In this document: positions 7,926 to 17,183 of the stretch, piece after piece
How the letters are laid out: each line of letters starts with the position of its first letter
How positions within the stretch are numbered: the stretch's first letter is position 1
Assembly (NCBI RefSeq): GCF_943193135.1
Contig: NZ_CALPCZ010000015.1
Coordinates: 1-58,833 of the forward strand
Length of the DNA: 58,833 nucleotides
Reading direction: 5' to 3'
From: Odoribacter lunatus
GTDB taxonomy: Bacteria > Bacteroidota > Bacteroidia > Bacteroidales > Marinifilaceae
Translations under genes and position numbers: made by a program
Notes under the pieces: model-generated
Seen by the model: only the letters and a program-made list of their open reading frames with translations
Told to the model about the DNA's origin: nothing
The model's database searches: none

Positions 7926-8984
7926 TCTTTCAAAGACAATATCCGCGAAATGATTGGAAATTGTAATTTTAGCCGAGGGAGAGGAGGAAGGACCTGCCAC
8001 TGTCCCCGTAATGTTTTTGGCGAACCGGTCGTTTTCATCATTGAAGGTAATGTTATGAAATTTTAAATCGCCGCATTTTATATTTCCGTAGCGGGTATAT
8101 AGTTTAGCCCAAAAACTGTGTTGAGGCGTGACAACCAGAGTTATGGGGGTATAAGAGGCTTGGATATTGATTTCAGAGAAATCAGGCGCTATTTTGTTAA
8201 TTCTTAATTTCCCGTATTTGATATCGGAGGCAATGAAACTCTGTTTCAATTCCTCAATCGTGAAATTGGAATAACCCGTAGTCATTTTCAATGAGCCCAG
8301 ACTCTTGATTTTAAAATTGTCGTATTTTGAGTCGAGTTGTATTTTATTGACACTGCCTATTTTGCTGTTGGAATAGCCGCTGGTTAATTTCAGGACATCC
8401 ACTTTTGTAAGTGTTAAATTGCCGTATTTGATTTCCAGGTCGATTTCTTTGGCTTCGTCGATGTTGGCATTGCCGTATTTGACCTCGATGCTATTCGATT
8501 CACCCAGTAATTGATTGGCCGTCAGGTTTCCGTATTTCAAATCGCATTGGAAAGAGCGGTCGGTACGGTTTAAAGTGATGTTGCCGTATTTGTTGATTAA
8601 ATTCAGATACACATCAGTCGGAACATTTATGGTGTAGTGGACTGTCGTTCCGCAGTTATTGCAGCTGCTGAAGCTTTTGTCTTTAAAAACGGTCGTCGCA
8701 GAGATTTTTTTCCCGTTTTTATTGAAATCGATGGATACTCTGTCTGCCAGTTCCTGGGCTATCTTGGCTTTTTCTCCCTTTCCCGTGATTTCGACAGTAA
8801 ATGCAACTTTGTTTTTTCCCCATTCTGAGATGGTAAGATTCCCGTACTTGTTATTAACCATGACCTCGTCATTGGCGGAAACGGGAAATTCTTTGGTAAT
8901 AGTCCGCTTTACTTCTTCGATAGCCCATACCGAGAAGGAGAGAAGCAAAAGGATTGCAGTGAGAATAACATGTTTTGTTTTCAT
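7923..8984 (-). CDS. Exported DUF4097-like beta-helix repeat protein
   Basis: 353 residues with a signal peptide (MKTKHVILTAILLLLSFSVWA). The body is built of about ten repeats of roughly 20 residues with a K-Y-G-N turn: NNKYGNLTISEW, NKYGNITLNRTD, LKYGNLTANQLL, VKYGNANIDEA, IKYGNLTLTKVD, then degenerate SGYSNSKIG, KYDNFKIKS, TGYSNFTIEE, IKYGKLRIN and TRYGNIKCG. Such ladders fit the DUF4097/putative adhesin right-handed beta-helix. The gene is last in the minus-strand ECF sigma set, 11 bases after the anti-sigma-like gene, so it is probably a target or output of that sigma factor. The product should be periplasmic or on the cell surface. Ligand unknown. Confidence 0.8.
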   Translation of the reverse strand: MKTKHVILTAILLLLSFSVWAIEEVKRTITKEFPVSANDEVMVNNKYGNLTISEWGKNKVAFTVEITGKGEKAKIAQELADRVSIDFNKNGKKISATTVFKDKSFSSCNNCGTTVHYTINVPTDVYLNLINKYGNITLNRTDRSFQCDLKYGNLTANQLLGESNSIEVKYGNANIDEAKEIDLEIKYGNLTLTKVDVLKLTSGYSNSKIGSVNKIQLDSKYDNFKIKSLGSLKMTTGYSNFTIEELKQSFIASDIKYGKLRINKIAPDFSEINIQASYTPITLVVTPQHSFWAKLYTRYGNIKCGDLKFHNITFNDENDRFAKNITGTVAGPSSSPSAKITISNHFADIVFER

Positions 8985-8995
8985 GATTTTTTTAT

Positions 8996-9508
8996 TTAAA
9001 GGTTATTATTTCTATGAGGTACATCTTCTATGATGGAATAAATGTGCTGCAATGTTTCCATTCGGCTCTGGTAATGCAAAACGATAAGGGAGATTTGCTC
9101 TTCCGTTGTCAGGGAACCATTGGCAGTCAGAGACTCGTCGCTGTCTTTGAGGATAGCGCACAGGTCTTCCATGACTTCCTGCCGGTTGGAAATATCCAGT
9201 TTATTCAGATTGTCCTGAATCTTATCGATTTCTTCTTTTAATTGGAGTTTATAATATCCTGCCACCTCTGCTACCGATTCTGTTTCGACAGGCGAGACGC
9301 TTTGCATGCGGGTGAATTGGAATATCAACGTAACGGCCAGCATAGCGGCGATGGAAGAAGTTGCTATCCACCGGTAAAACTGACGGGTACGCCGTTGCTC
9401 GTTACGGGCTAATTTTTCTTCAAAGCGTTCAAAGTGTCCGACAGGCGGGACGGCATGGTCGAATGCTTCCCGATTGCGGTTGATTTTATCAGTTAAGGAG
9501 ATTTTCAT
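8996..9508 (-). CDS. Single-pass membrane anti-sigma-like protein
   Basis: 170 residues. A charged cytosolic N-terminus (KINRNREAFDHAVPPVGHFERFEEKLAR) precedes one membrane helix at about residues 47-65 (TSSIAAMLAVTLIFQF), then a helical periplasmic part (KLQLKEEIDKIQDNLNKLD). No zinc-binding ZAS motif is visible. The start overlaps the end of the ECF sigma gene by 20 bases, which suggests coupled translation and a partner role. By position and topology it looks like an anti-sigma factor, but sequence alone does not prove binding. Confidence 0.7.
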   Translation of the reverse strand: MKISLTDKINRNREAFDHAVPPVGHFERFEEKLARNEQRRTRQFYRWIATSSIAAMLAVTLIFQFTRMQSVSPVETESVAEVAGYYKLQLKEEIDKIQDNLNKLDISNRQEVMEDLCAILKDSDESLTANGSLTTEEQISLIVLHYQSRMETLQHIYSIIEDVPHRNNNL

Positions 9509-10046
9509 GGTTGTAGTGTTCTTTAATGAGGTTAATCAATTTTTGTCTGGCTCGTACAAATTGAGAGCGGATAGTTGAAGCCGATAAATTCAGACGTTCT
9601 GCGATTTCTGCGTATTCCATGCCTTCAATCAGATGAAGCGATAGAATCATGCGGTAGCCTTCCGGAAGTAGTTGCATCATTTTTTCAATGGCTTCCAGGC
9701 GGATTTCGTCCTGTAAATACTCTTCCGTTTCCGATTCCAGTGTGGCGGAATATTTGTCATCCAACTCTATGAATTTGATTTTGCGTTTTCTGTAAAGGTC
9801 GATGGAGCTGTTGATGGCTATCCGTTTCAGAATCTTTTCCATACTCAAGGTATCTTCTTCTATGAGTTCTGGTTTATTCAGGACTTTTAGAAAGCTCTCC
9901 TGCATGATTTCTTCCGCTTCCTGTTGATTCCCTAAAATGCGGAGACAACTGTTGTATACGCTTTTGTAAAACATCATATAGAATTCCAGTTGCGCCCGTC
10001 GGTCTCTTTTACGGCATCGGTTTACTATGACTTTATAACTGTTCAT
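9489..10046 (-). CDS. ECF-type RNA polymerase sigma factor
   Basis: 185 residues. Region 2 is at about 20-90 (FYMMFYKSVYNSCLRILGNQ, then QEAEEIMQESFLKVL and AINSSIDLYRKRK), region 4 at about 125-180 (LPEGYRMILSLHLIEGMEYA, then EIAERLNLSASTIRSQFVRAR, the promoter -35 reading helix). ECF sigma factors direct RNA polymerase to a small regulon in response to envelope signals. It is the first gene of a three-gene minus-strand cassette with a membrane anti-sigma-like protein and an exported beta-helix protein; no SusC/SusD or FecR partner is adjacent. Upstream, a near-consensus minus-strand TAATCTTG lies at about 10094. Control by the overlapping second gene is inferred. Confidence 0.92.
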   Translation of the reverse strand: MNSYKVIVNRCRKRDRRAQLEFYMMFYKSVYNSCLRILGNQQEAEEIMQESFLKVLNKPELIEEDTLSMEKILKRIAINSSIDLYRKRKIKFIELDDKYSATLESETEEYLQDEIRLEAIEKMMQLLPEGYRMILSLHLIEGMEYAEIAERLNLSASTIRSQFVRARQKLINLIKEHYNHENLLN

Positions 10047-10132
10047 CGTTCGTTCTTCTGTCTGTATGACGTAACAGTATGTCGTTTTGCTGCATGCAAG
10101 ATTAAAAAAATGAAGTAATTTGAATAAAATAA

Positions 10133-10164
10133 ATAATCCGGCAAATATCGACTTGCCGGATTAT
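10133..10164 (-). terminator. Terminator after tpiA
   Basis: A perfect 12-bp stem (ATAATCCGGCAA at 10133-10144 with its complement at 10153-10164) is followed, read on the minus strand, by TTTATTTTATTC. It lies 20 bases beyond the tpiA stop codon and upstream of the sigma factor gene, so it separates two minus-strand operons. Confidence 0.85.
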
Positions 10165-10184
10165 CTTTTAATTATTTGAAAGTC

Positions 10185-10949
10185 TTAGTGTTTTGAACGG
10201 GCAGCAACAATAAGGCTGAAGTCTTCGGCTTTCAGGGATGCTCCGCCGATTAATCCGCCGTCTACGTCCGGATTGGTGAAAAGTTCGTCAGCATTTTTGG
10301 CATTACAGCTTCCGCCGTACAGGATGGATGTATTTTCGGCAGTTTCTTTGCCGTATTTCTCTGCCACCGTTTTACGGATGAAAGCATGCATTTCCTGTGC
10401 TTGAGCAGAGGTGGCCGTTTTACCCGTACCGATAGCCCATACCGGTTCGTAAGCGATAATCACATGAGCGAATTCTTCATTGGAAAGATTGAATATACCG
10501 TTTACCAATTGTGATTTTACCACTTCAAAATGTTTTTCGGTTTCTCTTTCTTCCAATACCTCGCCTACACAGAAAATAACATCCAATTTATTTTCCAACG
10601 CACGAGCCACTTTTTTTACCAGAATAGCATCCGTTTCTCCGTAATAACTTCTTCTTTCGGAATGTCCCAGGATAACATAGCGGCTTCCCGTAGAAGCAAC
10701 CATGGCTGCGGAAACCTCACCCGTGAAGGCACCGGATACTTCTGTCGCACAGTTTTGTGCAGATACGGCAATAACCGGGTCTACAACTTTGGCAACTTCA
10801 GCCAAATGAATAAAAGGAGTGCCTACGATTACTTGCACGTTTTGAGCATTCAGAGCTTTTACTTTGGCATTTACCTCTTTGGCGAGTTCGATACCCTCCT
10901 GAAGAGTTTTATTCATTTTCCAGTTTCCTGCAACAATTTTTTTTCTCAT
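10185..10949 (-). CDS. tpiA: Triosephosphate isomerase
   Basis: 254 residues, the normal TIM size. Active-site residues are all visible: Lys11 in GNWKMN, His96 in VILGHSERR, and Glu168 in [12 protein letters not shown], followed by the flexible loop and the phosphate-binding [12 protein letters not shown] segment and GGASLKA. The enzyme interconverts dihydroxyacetone phosphate and glyceraldehyde-3-phosphate in the cytosol. It is the last gene of a minus-strand operon after the DoxX/MauE-like gene (25-base gap), ending at a clear hairpin terminator. Confidence 0.98.
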   Translation of the reverse strand: MRKKIVAGNWKMNKTLQEGIELAKEVNAKVKALNAQNVQVIVGTPFIHLAEVAKVVDPVIAVSAQNCATEVSGAFTGEVSAAMVASTGSRYVILGHSERRSYYGETDAILVKKVARALENKLDVIFCVGEVLEERETEKHFEVVKSQLVNGIFNLSNEEFAHVIIAYEPVWAIGTGKTATSAQAQEMHAFIRKTVAEKYGKETAENTSILYGGSCNAKNADELFTNPDVDGGLIGGASLKAEDFSLIVAARSKH

Positions 10950-10974
10950 GATGATTATGTATTAATGTTAAATA

Positions 10975-12222
10975 TTAAACTTTCGCTTTTTTGTACTTCC
11001 GTATCATATAGAGAAACAATACGGACAAATAAAGTAGAATCAAGGTATAGACAACATATTTGTCGGTAGTATTCCGGTGTTCGTTGAGACTGTATGCCAA
11101 CAAGTCTTTATCTCTAAAAACATCCAGTTCAGGTATGTCGCGGTCGCCCCATTTATTGATAACGGAACCCTTTTTCAACAGCACCAGTCCCGGATTAGAG
11201 CGGACAATTGTCTTTAACTGTATTTCATCCATACTGCAAAACTCGTATGGAATATGATACAAAGATGCTAATTGTTGAATCTTATCACTGTTGGAAGCGG
11301 TCAAACCGTAGAAACGGTAACCCTTCTCACGGGCATAAGCAGATAATTCATTGAGTTTATCCAAATTGTCAGTGGAAACTTTATCCAGATTATATGCAAC
11401 CACCAGGAAAGTATAATTTTCATCTTCAAGCACTTCATCGGTAATATCGCCGAGACTCGGGTGTTCCATGACAAAATCGTGAATCGGGGCTTTGAAACCT
11501 TCTTTGATTAACTTCTGCTCGGAACTGTGGAACTCCCAGTTAAGTGTGTCTTGCCACGGATAATTGGTTTCATCGAATTCCTTAACCTCGCCTGTATTTT
11601 TGTTTTTGTAATTGAGCGTAATTTTATATTCGTCGCGGGGAGCTCCCTCCGGAACAACCATACCTTCCGGAATGTTTTTGCCTATAGCGTAAGGGCGGAA
11701 ATCAAGGATAGGCAGATGACGGTAACAATAGAATTCTATGCAAAGCATGAAAATAATTGTGCCTACCAGCAATACCGTCTGTTCCAAAAAGTTGAAAATG
11801 GATTTATACCGTTCGCGTTTGAAAAAGATAATCAGTACCATTGCCAGCAGGACAACGTTTTTCCAGAACGTTTCCCAATTGGACAAAACCCAAGCATCTC
11901 CGAAACAACCGCAGTCTGTCACGGGATTCTTAATTGCCAAGACTAGTGTTAGCGGAGTGAATATCGCCATAAAGAATAATGCGCCCCATGCTGCCCATTT
12001 CGTTTTGATATTGAGAAAAAGGCATATACCGATTAAAAATTCGGCCAGTGATAAAACGAAAGAAAAGAATAAAGCGGAAAAATTCATCCATCCCATGCCG
12101 AAAGCATTGAAATAATCAATGAATTTATAGTTTGAGCCTAGCGGATCAACTCCTTTTACAAAGCCGGAGAAAATAAAAACTATTCCGACAAGAATTCTGC
12201 AAATATTCATTAAAATCTTCAT
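10975..12222 (-). CDS. DoxX/MauE-like membrane protein with thioredoxin-like C-terminus
   Basis: 415 residues. The N-terminal half has four membrane helices (RILVGIVFIFSGFVKGVDP at the start, then about 45-67, 72-92 with CGCFG after the third, and 120-140), typical of DoxX/MauE. A fifth hydrophobic helix at about 145-165 leads to an outer domain. The C-terminal part (NYTFLVVAYNLDKVSTDN, ...YRFYGLTAS, ...NPGLVLLKKGSVINKWG, residues about 270-370) reads like a thioredoxin fold without a CXXC pair. A last helix is near 395-410. It belongs to a known Bacteroidetes family often found beside tpiA. Start ATG is 12 bases after the DUF1599 gene. A redox or envelope role is inferred, not shown. Confidence 0.8.
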   Translation of the reverse strand: MKILMNICRILVGIVFIFSGFVKGVDPLGSNYKFIDYFNAFGMGWMNFSALFFSFVLSLAEFLIGICLFLNIKTKWAAWGALFFMAIFTPLTLVLAIKNPVTDCGCFGDAWVLSNWETFWKNVVLLAMVLIIFFKRERYKSIFNFLEQTVLLVGTIIFMLCIEFYCYRHLPILDFRPYAIGKNIPEGMVVPEGAPRDEYKITLNYKNKNTGEVKEFDETNYPWQDTLNWEFHSSEQKLIKEGFKAPIHDFVMEHPSLGDITDEVLEDENYTFLVVAYNLDKVSTDNLDKLNELSAYAREKGYRFYGLTASNSDKIQQLASLYHIPYEFCSMDEIQLKTIVRSNPGLVLLKKGSVINKWGDRDIPELDVFRDKDLLAYSLNEHRNTTDKYVVYTLILLYLSVLFLYMIRKYKKAKV

Positions 12223-12234
12223 CTTTTTCGTTTT

Positions 12235-12807
12235 TTATTTATCTAATGTATTCTCTTTCTCAATAACAAGCCGGATTAAAGCAAATACGGCATAGTTTAT
12301 CATATCATAATAATTCGCATCGATGCCTTCCGAAATCAGCGTATCTCCCTTAAGGTCTTCAATCTGCCGGGTACGGTTGATTTTCATGAGAATCAAATCC
12401 GTATACGAACTTACACGCATGCTTCTCCACGCCTCATCGTAGTCGTGGTTCTTATTCTCCATGAGCTTGCGGGCTTCATGGAAATAATGCAGATAACGTT
12501 CCGCGATGACCTGTTGGTTATCATCGGCATTGGCTCCCATTTCCAGTTGAATAAGCCCCATGATGGCATAATTGATAATACCGATAAACTCCGGAACGAT
12601 GCCCTCGTTTACCTTCGTTATGCCTTTCTCCTCAATACAACGGATACGGTTTGCCTTGATAAAAATCTGGTCAGTAATGGAGGTCGGGCGCAAGATACGC
12701 CAGGCCGTTCCGTAATCGTGCATTTTCTGCATAAAGATGTTACGGCATACCTCAATAACCGCTTCGAATTCTTTAGGCGTTTCCGATATAGGCTTGGATT
12801 GGGTCAT
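12235..12807 (-). CDS. DUF1599 tandem-domain protein
   Basis: 190 residues from ATG 12807 (MTQSKPISETPKEFEAV); an upstream in-frame start would be TTG. Two copies of the DUF1599 (nucleotide modification associated) motif are seen: KMHDYGTAWRILRPTSITDQ with IKANRIRCIE, and KNHDYDEAWRSMRVSSYTDL with MKINRTRQIE about 85 residues later. The repeated H-D-Y and K-x-N-R residues suggest a nucleotide-binding or all-alpha pyrophosphohydrolase-like pocket, which is inference. First gene of the DUF1599-DoxX-tpiA operon, divergent from folP. On the minus strand TACTTTTA lies near 12879, close to the TAnnTTTG consensus. Confidence 0.85.
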   Translation of the reverse strand: MTQSKPISETPKEFEAVIEVCRNIFMQKMHDYGTAWRILRPTSITDQIFIKANRIRCIEEKGITKVNEGIVPEFIGIINYAIMGLIQLEMGANADDNQQVIAERYLHYFHEARKLMENKNHDYDEAWRSMRVSSYTDLILMKINRTRQIEDLKGDTLISEGIDANYYDMINYAVFALIRLVIEKENTLDK

Positions 12808-12922
12808 CTTTTGAACTTTTGAAACAAAGGAACTATGAAATATCAAAAACTAATATTTATTTTGAAGCCGTAAAAGTAGCAAAAAAGGAATCGCAAGTCA
12901 ATATAAATCGCAAAATTTACGT

Positions 12923-13774
12923 ATGATGAAAACGCCGCAATTGGGATCCCGTCTGTTGGATATCTCCAGGCCCGTCGTAATGGGTATATTAAACGTAACG
13001 TCCGATTCTTTTTTTGACGGGGGACGCTATGAAACGGAAACGGCAATCGTTGCACGTATTCATCAAATAGTGGAAGAAGGAGCGGGCATCATAGACATCG
13101 GTGCTTATTCCACTCGTCCCGGAGCGACGGATGTGGATGAGCGGGAAGAACTTACCCGTCTGGATGCCGCTGTGGAGTTGGTGAGGAAATACTTCCCGGA
13201 AGTGCCGGTATCCATAGACACCTTTCGTGCCGGGGTGGCCCGTGACATCAACCGTTGTTTGGGGCCTGTCATCGTAAACGACATATCGGGCGGGACTATG
13301 GATCCGGACATGTTTGGATTTATAGCGGAAACCGGTTTGCCTTACATCATGATGCACATACAGGGAACACCGCAGACAATGCAGAAAAATCCGGAGTATC
13401 GGGATGTTGTGGAAGATGTATATCATTTTTTCGAGAAACGCATACAAGTGCTCAATGCGGTCGGATTTGATAATATCATCATCGATCCCGGATTCGGGTT
13501 CGGAAAGAATTTGCAGCACAATTATGAGTTGATGAATCGGCTGGAGGTATTCGGAAAACTGGATTATCCGCTACTCGTCGGAATCTCTCGGAAATCCATG
13601 ATATTCCGCTTGCTTGGAACATCGCCGGCAGAGGCCTTGAACGGGACAACCGTATTGAATACCGTCGCTCTGTTGAAAGGTGCTTCTATTTTGCGGGTGC
13701 ATGATGTAAAAGAAGCCGTGGAAGCGGTAAAAATAGTTGCACAAATGGGGGATTTACCGTTTCAGCCGGTTTAA
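12923..13774 (+). CDS. folP: Dihydropteroate synthase
   Basis: 283 residues. DHPS joins p-aminobenzoate to 6-hydroxymethyl-dihydropterin pyrophosphate in folate synthesis and is the sulfonamide target. Signatures present: VMGILNVTSDSFFDGG near the N-terminus (pyrophosphate-binding Asn), DIGAYSTRPGA, VSIDTFRA, VNDISGG, IIIDPGFGFGK, and VGISRKSMI with the substrate-binding SRK, then RVHDV. The length and motif order are normal. It is divergent from the DUF1599 operon across about 115 bases. Its last 21 bases overlap the end of the convergent SpoU methylase gene. Confidence 0.97.
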   Translation: MMKTPQLGSRLLDISRPVVMGILNVTSDSFFDGGRYETETAIVARIHQIVEEGAGIIDIGAYSTRPGATDVDEREELTRLDAAVELVRKYFPEVPVSIDTFRAGVARDINRCLGPVIVNDISGGTMDPDMFGFIAETGLPYIMMHIQGTPQTMQKNPEYRDVVEDVYHFFEKRIQVLNAVGFDNIIIDPGFGFGKNLQHNYELMNRLEVFGKLDYPLLVGISRKSMIFRLLGTSPAEALNGTTVLNTVALLKGASILRVHDVKEAVEAVKIVAQMGDLPFQPV

Positions 13775-14299
13775 CAATGGACGGGTAAGTTCCCACAGAA
13801 CAATACCGACACTGACCGCAATATTAAACGAATGTTTCGTACCGAATTGGGGTATCTCCAGACAACCTTCCGAGCGGTCAATCACTTCTTGCTGCACGCC
13901 TTTTACCTCATTCCCGAAAACAATGGCATACTTGTCGGAATCATTTATCCTGAACTGCTCGAGCGAGCAGCTGTTCTCCGTCTGTTCCGCAGCAAAGATT
14001 CGGAATCCTGCTGTTTTGAGTTTCTCAACAACTTCGGTTGTATTTTGAGCATATTCCCAGGCAACGGAATCCTCAGCACCTAAAGCTGTTTTATGAATTT
14101 CCCGGTTGGGCGGGGTAGCGGTAATGCCGCACAGATAAATCTTTTCAATGCGAAAAGCATCCGAAGTACGGAAAACAGAGCCTACATTATTCAGACTCCG
14201 TATATTATCCAGCACAATAACCAATGGTAACTTCTCAGCTTCTTTAAACTCCTCCGTACTAATCCGGTTTAATTCATTACTTTCTAACTTGCGGAACAT
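13754..14299 (-). CDS. SpoU-family RNA 2'-O-methyltransferase
   Basis: 181 residues, shorter than the TrmH at 4516. SpoU motifs: LDNIRSLNNVGSVFRTSDAF (motif 1, catalytic Asn/Arg), AIVFGNEVKGVQ (motif 2) and LEIPQFGTKHSFNIAVSVGI (motif 3). These build the knotted S-adenosylmethionine site. The target RNA is not evident. It is the last gene of a minus-strand operon, 19 bases after miaB, which also modifies tRNA. The C-terminal residues RPLLNRLKR are encoded within a 21-base antisense overlap with folP. Confidence 0.88.
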   Translation of the reverse strand: MFRKLESNELNRISTEEFKEAEKLPLVIVLDNIRSLNNVGSVFRTSDAFRIEKIYLCGITATPPNREIHKTALGAEDSVAWEYAQNTTEVVEKLKTAGFRIFAAEQTENSCSLEQFRINDSDKYAIVFGNEVKGVQQEVIDRSEGCLEIPQFGTKHSFNIAVSVGIVLWELTRPLLNRLKR

Positions 14300-14318
14300 T
14301 TTCGGTAATTTAAGGAAT

Positions 14319-15647
14319 TTAGCTTTCTTCTTTTACTCCGAGCAGGGTAGCAGAGGTACAATCTACCACTTTCACACGCACGAATGTGCCCGGTTTAATA
14401 TCTTTGGCAGGAAAAACAATAACCTTATTCTGACTGCTTCGTCCAAACATTTCTTCTGTATTTTTCTTAGAAATCCCCTCGACCATGACTTCAAAAGTTT
14501 TGCCAATATCCCGCTTGTTACTTTCCAGTGATAACCGGGTCTGTAATTCGATAAGCTCCTGTAATCTCCGTCCTTTGTCTGCTTCACTGACATTATCAGG
14601 GAGGCGTTTGGAAGCCGTTGTTCCGGGACGTTCCGAATATTTGAACATATAAGCCAAATCGAATTCTACTTCTTTCATTAAATCCAGTGTTTGCTGGTAA
14701 TCGGCTTCACTCTCATTGTGGAAGCCTACAAATACATCGGTAGAGATACCACAATCCGGAATAATTCGACGGATTGCGGCAATTCGTTCCAGATACCACT
14801 CCCGCGTGTATTTTCGGTTCATATCTTTTAATACGGAATTGCTTCCGGATTGGACGGGTAAATGGATAGCTCTGCAAATATTGGGATGTTGGGCGATAGT
14901 TTCCAGAATTTTGTCACTCATATCTTTCGGGTGAGAGGTTGCAAAACGGATGCGCATTCCCGGAACGGTACGAGCCGTTAAATCCAATAAACCAGGGAAA
15001 TCGACTTCCGTACCTTCCCCTTTGTATAAATAAGAATTGACATTCTGGCCTAACAGCGTTACTTCCTTATAACCTTTGGACTGCAAATCGATAACTTCAT
15101 TGATAATGCTTTTGGGACTCCTGCTGCGTTCCCGGCCACGAGTATAAGGCACGATACAGTAAGTGCAGAAATTATTACACCCCCTCATGATAGAAACGAA
15201 ACCCGAAATCGCGGTCTCGTCAATGCGAGACGGGCAAATATCCTTGTAAGTTTCCGTCTCGGAAAGGGTAATGTTAATGGCTTTTTCGCCCCGTTCGGCT
15301 TTCTCGATAAGCAACGGTAAATCCATATAGGCATCCGGACCGACAACAAGATTTACATTCTTCTCTTCTTCAAACAACTTTTCTCCCAATCGTTCCGCCA
15401 TACAGCCCATAATGCCGATTAACAAATCCGGCTTTCTTTTCTTGATTTCCATAAAGCCTTCGATTCTTCCGCGCACTCGTTGTTCCGCATTTTCCCGCAC
15501 GGAACACGTATTTACGAGAATCACATCCGCTTCATTTTTTTCCTGGGTATGAACAAATCCCTGGTCTTTCAGGATAGCCGCCACCACCTCACTGTCCGCC
15601 ACATTCATCTGGCAACCGTAGGTCTCGATATAAAATTTTTTTGCCAT
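14319..15647 (-). CDS. miaB: tRNA-2-methylthio-N6-dimethylallyladenosine synthase
   Basis: 442 residues. MiaB is a radical-SAM methylthiotransferase that adds the methylthio group to i6A37 in tRNA. The N-terminal UPF0004 domain (YGCQMNVADSE) carries Cys12, Cys48 (VNTCSVRENAE) and Cys82 (IMGCMAERLG) for the auxiliary iron-sulfur cluster. The radical-SAM cluster is Cys157, Cys161 and Cys164 in RGCNNFCTYCIVPYTRGRER. A C-terminal TRAM domain (VMVEGISKKN ... RVKVVDCTSATLLG) is seen. Start ATG at 15647 gives the standard N-terminus. It lies 28 bases after the barrel protein gene and before the SpoU gene. Confidence 0.97.
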   Translation of the reverse strand: MAKKFYIETYGCQMNVADSEVVAAILKDQGFVHTQEKNEADVILVNTCSVRENAEQRVRGRIEGFMEIKKRKPDLLIGIMGCMAERLGEKLFEEEKNVNLVVGPDAYMDLPLLIEKAERGEKAINITLSETETYKDICPSRIDETAISGFVSIMRGCNNFCTYCIVPYTRGRERSRSPKSIINEVIDLQSKGYKEVTLLGQNVNSYLYKGEGTEVDFPGLLDLTARTVPGMRIRFATSHPKDMSDKILETIAQHPNICRAIHLPVQSGSNSVLKDMNRKYTREWYLERIAAIRRIIPDCGISTDVFVGFHNESEADYQQTLDLMKEVEFDLAYMFKYSERPGTTASKRLPDNVSEADKGRRLQELIELQTRLSLESNKRDIGKTFEVMVEGISKKNTEEMFGRSSQNKVIVFPAKDIKPGTFVRVKVVDCTSATLLGVKEES

Positions 15648-15675
15648 AATCTCTTTTTACGGCTACAAAAATAAT

Positions 15676-17157
15676 CTAAAATCTTATACCAAGTGTAATG
15701 CGGGCTTCATGATTATTATATTTATTGCTTACAGCCTCCGAGACAACATCATATTGGGCGTCATCCGGATCGAGGTAACTGTAAAACAACGTCGTATCTT
15801 TAGAGAACTTATACAGATAAGCCACATCGCAATAGAACTGGCCGAAATTCAGACCGAAACCGGCGGAAACCGTCTGTAATTTATGTAGGTCCTTATCGTA
15901 TTTATACGGACTGGCATAACAGGAATAGCCGCCCCGCAGGCTGAACAGGCTGTTATAGCGGTACTCGGCACCGATTCGGACATTGTGTGTACTTCTCAGA
16001 TACCGTTTAATATCATTATTTGTACCTGTACCGGCTTCCGAATCATAGAAATCGTAATTCCCGTCTCCGTTGCTTAACTTGGCGGAAGTGTAATCGATAT
16101 ACTCATAATCGACGCTGAGAATCGCTTTCTGCTGAATAACTGTTGCGATGCTTAACAAAGCCCTCCACGGCGTACGCAACTCATAATCGAATTTGTATTC
16201 GTAAGGTTCACTTAAATAATTGTAATAACCTTCTGCATCCGGTGTCTTATAGGATGAAAACATGTCGCAATAAAACCGGTCGGTCATCGAATAATAAGTC
16301 GGAGTATGTATAGCTGCTCCTAAACGCAATTCGGGAATAGGACGGTAGATAACGCCGAATTTTACATTGGTACCGACACCGGTCGTCTTTAATTGCTCCA
16401 TGTAGTCAAAATAATTGAGTTCATAGGGATTGTCTTTATCTGGTGTTTCCGTATACATCGATTTGGATTTGTAATAAATGGATTGCAGACCGATAGACAA
16501 GCCGAGATACAATTTATCCTTGTAGTTGGTACCGACCGAAAAAGTATATTCTCCCTGGTAGCCGTCTTCCTTAATGGTTTTCCATTGGTTGGCACCGATA
16601 AAGGCGGGAGAATAAAAACCGGTGGCATCGTCCATCAGAATAACATTCGATTGGGAAGCGATGTCCTCCATGATACTGGGTGCAAAATCATATTCAATAT
16701 CATAATTGGCTCGATGCGCGATAGCCTGCGAAAATGAAGAAAGGGAGTGGGCGACATACTGGTCTGTATGCCGGTTGAAATTATTCATATTCGTATAATT
16801 AATACCGAAATTGAATCCCCGCCAGTCGAAATCGGGACTGTAAAAAACGATAGCGGCACCCAAATCTCCCAATTGAAACGAATTATCGGTCGCAGACCGA
16901 CCGTCCGATTTCGTATTTGAAAGCAAAGAAGAAAGCGTAAGGCTTATTTCTGATTTCCGGAAAACACCGATACCGGCTGGATTGGAAGAAAGTACGGACA
17001 AATCACCGCCTAACGCTCCGAAAGCACCGCTCATCGCAGTGGAACGTGCCGTACCGAAATTCGTGGATTGTGAAAATCGCACCACATCCGTTGTCGTTTG
17101 GGCAAATCCCCCGATAACAAGGAACAATAAAATCGTCAGGAAATATAGCGTTTTCAT
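15676..17157 (-). CDS. Outer-membrane protein, OmpP1/FadL-like
   Basis: 493 residues from ATG 17157, which gives a clean signal peptide (MKTLYFLTILLFLVIGGFAQ); the frame continues seven codons upstream without a better start. The mature N-terminus (TARSTAMSGAFGALGG, then LSSNPAGIGVFRKSEISLT) is the OmpP1/FadL/toluene-porin signature, and the rest alternates aromatic strands (YGLSIGL-type, RIGAEYRYN, LRGGYSCYASP) ending with a terminal Phe in ARITLGIRF, as in outer-membrane barrels. It probably carries small hydrophobic molecules across the outer membrane; the substrate is unknown. It sits between the low-complexity lipoprotein gene and miaB with short gaps, so co-transcription is likely. Confidence 0.83.
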   Translation of the reverse strand: MKTLYFLTILLFLVIGGFAQTTTDVVRFSQSTNFGTARSTAMSGAFGALGGDLSVLSSNPAGIGVFRKSEISLTLSSLLSNTKSDGRSATDNSFQLGDLGAAIVFYSPDFDWRGFNFGINYTNMNNFNRHTDQYVAHSLSSFSQAIAHRANYDIEYDFAPSIMEDIASQSNVILMDDATGFYSPAFIGANQWKTIKEDGYQGEYTFSVGTNYKDKLYLGLSIGLQSIYYKSKSMYTETPDKDNPYELNYFDYMEQLKTTGVGTNVKFGVIYRPIPELRLGAAIHTPTYYSMTDRFYCDMFSSYKTPDAEGYYNYLSEPYEYKFDYELRTPWRALLSIATVIQQKAILSVDYEYIDYTSAKLSNGDGNYDFYDSEAGTGTNNDIKRYLRSTHNVRIGAEYRYNSLFSLRGGYSCYASPYKYDKDLHKLQTVSAGFGLNFGQFYCDVAYLYKFSKDTTLFYSYLDPDDAQYDVVSEAVSNKYNNHEARITLGIRF

Positions 17158-17183
17158 ATCTTTATATATTAAAACCATACATT

